From an uncultured Cycloclasticus sp. (lineage in GTDB: Bacteria; Pseudomonadota; Gammaproteobacteria; Methylococcales; Cycloclasticaceae), in assembly GCA_913060865.1 (NCBI GenBank), contig CAJXTU010000001.1:1-64000 (forward strand): a stretch of DNA of 64,000 nt, given 5' to 3'. Positions 17,593 to 24,197 of the stretch are shown one piece after another; position 1 is the first letter of the stretch; every line of letters begins with the position of its first letter. The translations under genes and the position numbers were made by a program. Under the pieces are notes generated by a model. That model saw only the letters and a program-made list of their open reading frames with translations, was not told where the DNA came from and searched no databases.

Positions 17593-18570
17593 ATGTACAA
17601 AAGCCTATCCGCCAATATTTACCAAACGGGTGACTCTCGTGTTTTTAAACTCGAAACCTCTGTTATCGACCCGCCAAAGCCAAACCAAGTCTTACTTAAA
17701 CAAACAGCTATTGGCGTTAACTATATTGATACCTATTTTCGCTCTGGGCTTTATCCTGTTGAGTTACCCGCCACCTTAGGCGATGAGGCCGTTGGAATAA
17801 TTGAACAAGTAGGCGAGGGCGTCAGCGAGTTTTCTGCTGGCCAGCGCGTTGCTTACCCCGCCGCAAAAGGCGCCTATACCCAATATAGAACTATTGATAC
17901 TAAGGAACTAGTTCCCGTGCCTGATGGTGTTGATGATAAGACGGTTGCGGCAAGTTTACTTAGGGGTATGACCGTTGAATATTTATTTTGCCGACTGTAT
18001 AAATTAACAGCTAACGACACCATATTAATACACGCCGCCGCAGGTGGAGTAGGGCAAATCGCCTGTCAATGGGCACGAGCCATTGGCGCGACTGTTATTG
18101 GCACCGTTAGTTCTGCTGAAAAGGCCCAAACCGCTAAACTGAATGGCTGTAACTTTGTTATTAACTACCGTGAACAGGATTTTGTTGAAGCCGTAAATGA
18201 CATCACAAAAGGTGAAAAGGTCGATGTTGTTTATGATGGCGTCGGTAAAGATACCTTTATGAAATCGCTTGATTGTTTACGTGTGCGAGGCTTAATGGTC
18301 AGCTTTGGGAATGCCTCAGGTAAGCCCGACCCACTTGATGTATTAGAGCTTTCCAAAAAAGGCTCTCTTTATTTAACCCGGCCCACGCTATATCACTACA
18401 CTAGAAACCGAGAAGAAATTCTTGAAAGTGCGGCACGTTATTTAAATATGTTAGAAAAAAGCCGTATCAAAATACAAATAGGGGAAACCTTTGCCTTATC
18501 TGATGTCACTAAAGCACACGACTACTTAGTACAACGAAATAGAATAGGTAGCCCCGTATTAATACCTTAG
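17593..18570 (+). CDS. NADPH:quinone oxidoreductase (zinc-independent MDR family)
   Basis: A 325-residue protein from the ATG at 17593 (MYKSLSANIYQTG); an upstream TTG at 17554 would add an unlikely hydrophobic extension. It has the GroES-like domain (IGVNYIDTYFRSGLYP) and the nucleotide site AAAGGVGQIACQWARAIGATVIGTV. The catalytic zinc cysteine and histidine of alcohol dehydrogenases are missing, as in QorA crystallins. It should reduce quinones with NADPH in the cytoplasm, fitting protection against catechol-derived quinones in a ring degrader. It stands alone and divergent from the transport block. Confidence 0.92.
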   Translation: MYKSLSANIYQTGDSRVFKLETSVIDPPKPNQVLLKQTAIGVNYIDTYFRSGLYPVELPATLGDEAVGIIEQVGEGVSEFSAGQRVAYPAAKGAYTQYRTIDTKELVPVPDGVDDKTVAASLLRGMTVEYLFCRLYKLTANDTILIHAAAGGVGQIACQWARAIGATVIGTVSSAEKAQTAKLNGCNFVINYREQDFVEAVNDITKGEKVDVVYDGVGKDTFMKSLDCLRVRGLMVSFGNASGKPDPLDVLELSKKGSLYLTRPTLYHYTRNREEILESAARYLNMLEKSRIKIQIGETFALSDVTKAHDYLVQRNRIGSPVLIP

Positions 18571-18579
18571 CCAGCTACT

Positions 18580-19479
18580 TTACCCGCGCTTTGATACCTT
18601 GAAACCAGCATAAAAACTGCCCGCAAAAATCAATATCATGCCAACAATTTGGTACTGCTCAGGCATAACCCCTAGAAACAGCGCATTAATAATGATGATA
18701 TAAACCGGTACTGTATTTAAAAACAACGAGGCACGTGAGGGGCCGATAATTTTCATCCCCTTGTTCCAAAATAATAATGACAACACCGTTGGCCCTGTAC
18801 TAATGAACATTAAGGCCCAAAATGCATTCAGTGTTAAATTGGGTCTTTGTATGACCATGGCCTCATATACCCCCAATGGAATAACAACCACCAGCGACAA
18901 CAATACCCCCAAGGCGGTCAGCAGCAGGGGAGACATACCCAACATCGCTTTTTTAGCAATAAGGCTATAAGCAACCCAACTAACCATCGCCGTCAGTACC
19001 AATAAATCTCCCACATTGAAATTAAGTCGCAATAAATTAGTTAAGTCACCTTCGCCAAGTATAAAGACCAAACCAACAATAGTGATTGTTGCAGCAACCC
19101 AGTGATGGTAATTCAGTTTTTCTTTTAAGAAAGCGGCTGCCATAAACGCCGTTAATAGTGGCGTTAGTGAATTTAACAGCCCCGCATTAGTTGCTGTGGT
19201 AAGCCGCAGGCCGTAGTACAGAAATGCTTGAAAACCAATGACCCCAGTGGCTGCCAATGCAATAACAACCCACCAGTTAGTCATATATTTAATTTTTTTA
19301 AGCTCACCAGCTTGCATCAGCAATAATACAAAAATACTACCTCCAATGACCAAACGTGTGCTGATAATTGACCAAGGGCCTAAAAAATCCGATAAATATC
19401 GACCCAATATCATATTACCGCCCCATAGCAGTCCCGCTATGTTTAGTAGCATAACGGCTTTAAATGTTTCGTTTTTCAC
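18580..19479 (-). CDS. EamA/DMT family transporter
   Basis: A 299-residue inner membrane protein with ten predicted helices in two EamA repeats; GLLWGGNMILGRYLSD opens the first and MVSWVAYSLIAKKAM the second. The family exports metabolites such as amino acids or drugs; the substrate cannot be read. It is convergent with the quinone oxidoreductase, nine bases apart, and downstream of a terminator of the oxygenase operon, so it is a separate unit. The start follows a purine-rich stretch at 19485. Confidence 0.9.
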   Translation of the reverse strand: MKNETFKAVMLLNIAGLLWGGNMILGRYLSDFLGPWSIISTRLVIGGSIFVLLLMQAGELKKIKYMTNWWVVIALAATGVIGFQAFLYYGLRLTTATNAGLLNSLTPLLTAFMAAAFLKEKLNYHHWVAATITIVGLVFILGEGDLTNLLRLNFNVGDLLVLTAMVSWVAYSLIAKKAMLGMSPLLLTALGVLLSLVVVIPLGVYEAMVIQRPNLTLNAFWALMFISTGPTVLSLLFWNKGMKIIGPSRASLFLNTVPVYIIIINALFLGVMPEQYQIVGMILIFAGSFYAGFKVSKRG

Positions 19480-19494
19480 TGACTCAACTCCATT

Positions 19495-19520
19495 AAAAAA
19501 CCCTGCTTTCGCAGGGTTTT
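19495..19520 (-). terminator. Terminator of the BenD-linked oxygenase operon
   Basis: AAAACCCTGC and GCAGGGTTTT form a 10-bp stem with a TTTC loop. On the minus strand it is followed by a T tract. It lies about 30 bases after the beta subunit stop at 19553. Confidence 0.9.
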
Positions 19521-19552
19521 ATTTAAGTGTTAATTAGACTCTAAGGTCTATT

Positions 19553-20089
19553 TTAAAGATAAACATTTAAGCTTTTATTTTTGAAGATATTTTGGTCCAA
19601 AATAATTTTACGTTTTGCTAATTTCAACACCCCGTTAACGCGCCTTATTAGATCGGTACGATGCCCTAACATCGTATGCTCTTCATCTTCGTTGATGTTT
19701 CTATGAACCGTTACTAGAGAGTAAACCCTAAATTCATCTGGATTCTCTGTTAGCTCAACTTCAATATTTGTTACAACATGCGCACTACGTGTGGCAGGGT
19801 CTTCTGACCAACACGTACCCGTTTCGGTTCGTATGATTCGCTTAACCAAACATTCCATATCGTCGTTGTAATACGCCGTATCCATGATAGTAGGCTCTTT
19901 CTCGTTTCTACGATAGCGTTGGTAACGATAGGGCATCCAATAATGAATGTCTTCGGTCAACATATCCAACCAGTCCCTAAATTCTTCGTTATCGTGGTGT
20001 CGCGCTTCACGGTATAAAAACTGCTGCACTTCATTAATTAGTTCCAAAGAAGCCACTGACCCTGTATTGCTTTTTGTTTCATTAGTCAT
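19553..20089 (-). CDS. Ring-hydroxylating dioxygenase, beta subunit
   Basis: A 178-residue beta subunit with the family opening (EVQQFLYREARHHDNEEFRDWLDMLTEDIHYWMPYRYQR), the ARSAHVVTNIEVE strand and the RKIILDQNIFKNKSLNVYL end. It follows its alpha gene by 9 bases and precedes a terminator. It resembles the beta chain at 4474 in length and motifs, so both probably arose by duplication of an ancestral naphthalene/biphenyl-type pair. Confidence 0.94.
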   Translation of the reverse strand: MTNETKSNTGSVASLELINEVQQFLYREARHHDNEEFRDWLDMLTEDIHYWMPYRYQRYRRNEKEPTIMDTAYYNDDMECLVKRIIRTETGTCWSEDPATRSAHVVTNIEVELTENPDEFRVYSLVTVHRNINEDEEHTMLGHRTDLIRRVNGVLKLAKRKIILDQNIFKNKSLNVYL

Positions 20090-20098
20090 CTAAACCCC

Positions 20099-21430
20099 CT
20101 ATACCGTTTTCTTGCCCGCATAACGCGGTGTGTAGCGGGTTGGAACATCGTCCCATTTATTGGCGTTCATCATGTCCGCCCAGCGCTCATAAAACAGGCG
20201 TTGGTTAGCATCATTAAATTGACCAGCATAAACGATTCCGGGTAGCTCTTCATGTTCAATTCTACGGTTTATTCCACAACCATAATGAAGTTTGCCTTTA
20301 CGAGTAACCACGCCTTTATTAACCGTCGTATTACCTTCCCAATTCTCGCCATCATCCATTTCTAACACACCCGCTGGGTTGAAGGTTTGCATACAACCAA
20401 TATTGATTGCTTGCTTAATTTCATCGGGCATATTTTTATTAACAATTGTCCACATGCGCATCTCAAATTTACGAGGCCCGCGTGGTAACCAAACACGGAA
20501 TGTCTGAATACCGGGTAAAAATGAGCAATTAGGGAACAACGACACGGATGCCAGCGATCCAAATATTTTTGATCGCATCTCACCCAATCGCTCTGCCATT
20601 TTAGGGCGGATTTTTTCGTAGTACTCGAGTACTTTAGGCTGGCCTAAAATGGCAATATCAGCAAGACCATCGGTACCAAACTCCCAGCCATGACCATTCA
20701 TACTGGCGTGATAACTGTCTGTCGGGTCTGCAGGCGGAAAGCCCTCATTATTGTTCATCGCTTTAAAGCCTGAATCGTGCGTCCATAAGGCGTGGTAGGC
20801 ATCTCCAATAAAATTCTCAACGCCAAATTTCCAGTTAGCATTAACGTAGTTTTTAATGCCACCACCAATAAACTCCGTACCACCTTCATCTTGGTCCAGC
20901 ATGATATCTAAATACCATCTAAAGTCGCCTAAGAACTCTTCTAGTGAAGGCGCTTCTTCATCAAACGTGGCAAATATTAAGCCTTTGTAGCTATCGACTC
21001 TAGCTTGCTGTAGCCCCCATTTGCTTTTGTCTATATCACCTTCATCATAAACATGTTCGTTAGATAAGCCTTTTAACTCGCCATCGGTTCCAAAAGCCCA
21101 GCCATGGTAGTTACAGGTAAAGTTTCGCGTATTACCATCATCTGCATAGCAAATCTTATTACCTCTGTGGGTACAAGAGTTAAGGAATACTTTGACACTT
21201 CCATCTTTTTGGCGGGCAGCAATAACACCATCTTCACCCATATAGGTGGTATAAAAATCGTTGGTGTTCGGCATCATCGAGTCATGCGCTATAAATTGCC
21301 AAGCTTTGGCAAATATTTGCTCTAACTCTTGTTCGTAAATTTCTTGTTCCCAAAAGATACGGCGATCGACCCAGCCTTCTTTTAAGTCCATATAGCGACT
21401 GTAGTCACTTTCTAGTTTTTTATTACTCAT
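20099..21430 (-). CDS. Rieske ring-hydroxylating dioxygenase, alpha subunit, next to a BenD-like dehydrogenase
   Basis: A 443-residue alpha subunit. Rieske ligands are Cys86, His88 (CTHRG), Cys106 and His109 (CNYHGW). The iron site GDAYHALWTH gives Asp210, His213 and His218, and GVLEMDDGENW contains the third ligand Asp. Overall pattern and size match naphthalene/biphenyl/benzoate-type dioxygenases. The gene downstream encodes its beta subunit. Upstream are a 226-base leader with a perfect FNR box, two hairpins and then a BenD-like dehydrogenase. BenD-like enzymes act on dihydrodiols with a carboxylate, so an aromatic acid may be the substrate; this is inference, since the iron-site sequence differs from BenA. 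Confidence 0.95.
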   Translation of the reverse strand: MSNKKLESDYSRYMDLKEGWVDRRIFWEQEIYEQELEQIFAKAWQFIAHDSMMPNTNDFYTTYMGEDGVIAARQKDGSVKVFLNSCTHRGNKICYADDGNTRNFTCNYHGWAFGTDGELKGLSNEHVYDEGDIDKSKWGLQQARVDSYKGLIFATFDEEAPSLEEFLGDFRWYLDIMLDQDEGGTEFIGGGIKNYVNANWKFGVENFIGDAYHALWTHDSGFKAMNNNEGFPPADPTDSYHASMNGHGWEFGTDGLADIAILGQPKVLEYYEKIRPKMAERLGEMRSKIFGSLASVSLFPNCSFLPGIQTFRVWLPRGPRKFEMRMWTIVNKNMPDEIKQAINIGCMQTFNPAGVLEMDDGENWEGNTTVNKGVVTRKGKLHYGCGINRRIEHEELPGIVYAGQFNDANQRLFYERWADMMNANKWDDVPTRYTPRYAGKKTV

Positions 21431-21504
21431 AAAACAAATCTCCTCTCAATAACCAACTTTTATCATTCTTTTTAAGTAGCCTAAAAGCGATGATGCCGCT
21501 TTTT

Positions 21505-21543
21505 TTGTCCGTTAAACTTATTTTTAATGGGCTTAACGGACAA
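21505..21543. repeat. Perfect 11-bp inverted repeat in the oxygenase leader
   Basis: TTGTCCGTTAA (21505-21515) and TTAACGGACAA (21533-21543) are exact reverse complements separated by 17 bases. On the minus strand it lies 75 to 113 bases before the start codon at 21430, just downstream of the predicted start of transcription. No T tract follows on either strand that would make a terminator for a known gene. It may be an operator of a dimeric repressor or a leader hairpin. A second small hairpin (AAAAGCG/CGCTTTT, 21483-21503) follows it. Confidence 0.6.
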
Positions 21544-21596
21544 CCACCGTGACGATGAATAAAAGCATCGTACATCAAAATACATCAAAAGAAAAT

Positions 21597-21610
21597 TTGA
21601 TTTAAATCAA
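21597..21610 (-). promoter_or_regulatory. Perfect FNR box with associated promoter of the dioxygenase operon
   Basis: TTGATTTAAATCAA is an exact match to the FNR consensus TTGAT-N4-ATCAA. Reading the minus strand, a -10-like TACGAT lies at 21572-21567, predicting a start near 21560, about 43 bp from the centre of the box. This is close to the -41.5 spacing of class II FNR activation. Two tandem copies of TACATCAAAA (21571-21590) fill the space between. The FNR-type gene at 1103 is the obvious candidate regulator. Confidence 0.78.
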
Positions 21611-21656
21611 TTTATAGAAAAGATTTATTTAATTCTTTTTACTTCAAGTGATTCCT

Positions 21657-22439
21657 CTAGCCAATTCCACCGCCCGCCACATTTATAATTTCTCCCGTAA
21701 TATATGACGCCTCGTCAGCCGCTAAAAAGCAAATTGCCGCCGCTTCTTCTTCCGGTGTGCCGTAACGTTTCATCGGGGTATCGCGATTCGTTTGCTCAAT
21801 GACGCCTTGCATTCCAGCCTTATCAATATCTGTCATAACACCTGTGTGCCTTGGGGTGGCTCTTTCACCTTGGTCAACCCCACCTGGGTTAACGCAATTT
21901 ACACGCACCCCATGTTCAGCCAACTCTAACGCCATACAAGTTGTCATCGCTTGAACGCCGCCTTTAGCAGCGGAGTAGGGCACACGGTTAATCCCGCGTG
22001 TTGCAACAGAGCCAACGTTTACAATAGCCCCTGATTGCTGTTCGATCATAAAAGGTATAACCGCGCGACAACACCATAACGTTGGCCACAACGATCGGTT
22101 AATTTCTTTTTCTATTTGGTCGTCTGGGTATTCCCAAAAAGGCTTTGCCCAAATGGTGCCACCAACATTATGAACCGACACGTCAATTCGCCCATAGGTA
22201 TCAACCGTTTCTTGCATAACCTGTTTTGCGCCCGCACTCGTTTCAAGGTCTACAATACAAACACTCGCTATTCCACCTTCAGTAATAATTTCTTGTTGTA
22301 CTAAACGTGCTTGTTCTTCTGCACGGTCAGCAATCATCACGCTTGCCCCTTCTGCTGCAAACCTTACTGCACATGCTTTACCAATGCCTTGCGCCGCACC
22401 CGTCACGACGACTACTTTCCCTTCAAAACGTTGTGTCAT
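21657..22439 (-). CDS. BenD/XylL-like dihydroxycyclohexadiene carboxylate dehydrogenase (SDR)
   Basis: A 260-residue short-chain dehydrogenase with NAD site TGAAQGIG and catalytic YSAAK. NVGGTIWAKPF, RSLWPTLWCCRAVIPFMIEQQSGAIVNV and ATRGINRVPYSAAKGGVQA are close to my recollection of BenD, which oxidises and decarboxylates benzoate dihydrodiol to catechol; CmtB, acting on cumate dihydrodiol, is a related possibility. Ribosome site AGGGAG. It is encoded upstream of and in the same direction as the dioxygenase at 21430, with a promoter-bearing gap of 226 bases. It is divergent from a glutathione transferase. Confidence 0.88.
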   Translation of the reverse strand: MTQRFEGKVVVVTGAAQGIGKACAVRFAAEGASVMIADRAEEQARLVQQEIITEGGIASVCIVDLETSAGAKQVMQETVDTYGRIDVSVHNVGGTIWAKPFWEYPDDQIEKEINRSLWPTLWCCRAVIPFMIEQQSGAIVNVGSVATRGINRVPYSAAKGGVQAMTTCMALELAEHGVRVNCVNPGGVDQGERATPRHTGVMTDIDKAGMQGVIEQTNRDTPMKRYGTPEEEAAAICFLAADEASYITGEIINVAGGGIG

Positions 22440-22527
22440 TTTTATCTCCCTAAAGTTTGTTATTTACAGTCTCTTCATAATTAACTATATTCATTGATCA
22501 ATCTACCTAAACAACAGGATAAATGAA

Positions 22528-23136
22528 ATGAGCGATGTCATCTTATACGGCTTTCCAATTAGCACTTACGTTAGAACGATTCATATAGCATTGCATGAAA
22601 AGGGTGTGAAATTTGATCACCTACACCACGCGCCTAATACTGATGAAATGCTCGCCGTTAACCCAACGGGGAAAGTCCCTGCCTTTAGCCACGGTGATTT
22701 TACACTATATGAAACTCTCGCTATTGCCAACTACATTGATGAGGCTTTTGAAGGACCGGCTTTAAAACCATCTGATGCCAAGCAACGCGGCATTATGAAC
22801 CAGTGGATAAGCTATATAAATGCTTATGTTTTTCCTACGATGATCCATGATCTTGTTTTATTTCGCCTTGAAATTATGCCTCTTAATCAAGCAGTACTTG
22901 ATGCGGCTATTCCCACTACTAAAGGCCAACTAAGCCTGCTTGAAGAAACCTTAGCAAACTCTGACTATTTGGCGGGTGATACGGCTACACTGGCTGATTA
23001 TTTCTTATATCCTATCCTTGCTTTCTTGGGCATGGTGCCTGAAGGTTCTTTAATAGCAGACTACCCCGGCGTTAACGCCTGGAAGGCTCGAATGGAAGAA
23101 AAAAAGAGCGTTATAGAATCTGCACCCACCTTTTAA
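22528..23136 (+). CDS. Glutathione S-transferase family protein
   Basis: A 202-residue GST. The N-terminal thioredoxin-like domain has YGFPISTYVRTIHIALHEKG with a likely catalytic Ser10 or Thr11, and NPTGKVPAFSHGDFTLYETLAIANYID, which binds glutathione. The C-terminal helical domain includes SDYLAGDTATLADYFLYPIL. Aromatic catabolic clusters often include a GST for electrophilic intermediates. It starts at an ATG after a purine-rich site (ACAGGATAAATGAA) and ends at a strong terminator. Confidence 0.92.
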   Translation: MSDVILYGFPISTYVRTIHIALHEKGVKFDHLHHAPNTDEMLAVNPTGKVPAFSHGDFTLYETLAIANYIDEAFEGPALKPSDAKQRGIMNQWISYINAYVFPTMIHDLVLFRLEIMPLNQAVLDAAIPTTKGQLSLLEETLANSDYLAGDTATLADYFLYPILAFLGMVPEGSLIADYPGVNAWKARMEEKKSVIESAPTF

Positions 23137-23152
23137 ACTAAATTTACATGAT

Positions 23153-23178
23153 AAAAAGCCGCGTACGCGGCTTTTTTT
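23153..23178 (+). terminator. Terminator after the glutathione transferase gene
   Basis: AAAAGCCGCG and CGCGGCTTTT pair almost without a loop (two bases, TA) and are followed by seven T. It lies 17 bases after the stop and marks the end of the catabolic island. Confidence 0.92.
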
Positions 23179-23237
23179 AGCGCTGAAAAAAAAGACTCTA
23201 TGCTACAGTCAAATGACTTAAAAAATTCTTTCGACGT

Positions 23238-24197
23238 ATGCCGTTAGCTCTTTCAAAACACTTATCTTTAAAACGCTTTACAAAAGGGGAGGCTGCTCAA
23301 CAAACCCATATAAAGTTAAATCACCGGCGCATTTTCATACTACCCAGTAAAGACGGCTTAACCCTCGCTATTGTTATTTTACTGATGCTTGTTGCCTCTA
23401 TTAACTACAACAATAGTATGGGGTTCGTTTTTACCTTTTTATTAGCTGCCGCTGCACAAGCATCCACCCTTTATAGTTTTAAAAATTTATCCGGACTTAT
23501 TGTATCGCTGTCAAAAACACCTGATTGTTACGCAGGCTCAACGGGCCACATTAACTTTATTATTAAAGAACCAGGGGAGCGCGAACGTTGGGCGATTCAT
23601 GCTTCTCATCTAGGTCAGCTAAAAACATTTGATATAACTAAAGACCTATTATTGCCGGTTAAATTGCCGATACAATTCAGCCATCGTGGCTGGTATACGC
23701 CTAGTACCATTACACTGTCTACATCATTCCCGTTTGGTGTTTTTCGAGCCTGGTCACCCCTGCTATTTAAACAACCTATTTTAGTTTACCCACAACCTAT
23801 TGATACAGGGCTGGCTTTAGAGTTTTACCCATTAAACAAAGAACAAAACGGGCTTCAAAGTTCTCAACTGGGCACCGATGATTTTGCTGGCTTGAAACCT
23901 TACCAATTAGGACAAAATTACCGACAGATCAACTGGAAAGCTTTTGCCGCCGAAAAAGGTCTGTTTAGCAATGAGTTTAGTGCCGAACAATCTGCCAGTA
24001 TTTGGTTAAATTGGCAATCGTGTCATCAACTAGCATTAGAAGAAAAACTATCGCAACTGTGTTTTTGGGTGCTTAATTGTGAGGCTGAGGGGCTTAAATA
24101 CGGCTTACGTTTGCCAGGTATTGAGCTTGCCCCCAGTCATGGTATAGAGCATCAACGTGCTTGCCTTAAAGAACTGGCTTTGTATGAGCACGCTTAA
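23238..24197 (+). CDS. DUF58 domain protein
   Basis: A 319-residue protein with two membrane helices near residues 40-75 followed by a beta-rich part and the DUF58 signature GTDDFAGLKPYQLGQNYRQINWKAFAAEKG. DUF58 proteins usually form an operon with a MoxR AAA ATPase upstream and a transglutaminase-like TgpA downstream. Here TgpA is present, overlapping by 14 bases, but the MoxR gene is missing: a glutathione transferase and a terminator precede. Function is unknown; a role in envelope protein maturation is inferred. Confidence 0.88.
   Translation: MPLALSKHLSLKRFTKGEAAQQTHIKLNHRRIFILPSKDGLTLAIVILLMLVASINYNNSMGFVFTFLLAAAAQASTLYSFKNLSGLIVSLSKTPDCYAGSTGHINFIIKEPGERERWAIHASHLGQLKTFDITKDLLLPVKLPIQFSHRGWYTPSTITLSTSFPFGVFRAWSPLLFKQPILVYPQPIDTGLALEFYPLNKEQNGLQSSQLGTDDFAGLKPYQLGQNYRQINWKAFAAEKGLFSNEFSAEQSASIWLNWQSCHQLALEEKLSQLCFWVLNCEAEGLKYGLRLPGIELAPSHGIEHQRACLKELALYEHA

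Noticed and set aside
21483-21506. AAAAGCG/CGCTTTT hairpin with T run as a plus-strand terminator
   Set aside because: No plus-strand gene ends nearby; in the minus-strand transcript it has no trailing T tract. It is mentioned only as a leader hairpin.
22491-22500. Palindrome ATTGATCAAT in the BenD-GST divergent region
   Set aside because: It holds FNR-like halves but lacks the four-base spacer required for FNR binding.
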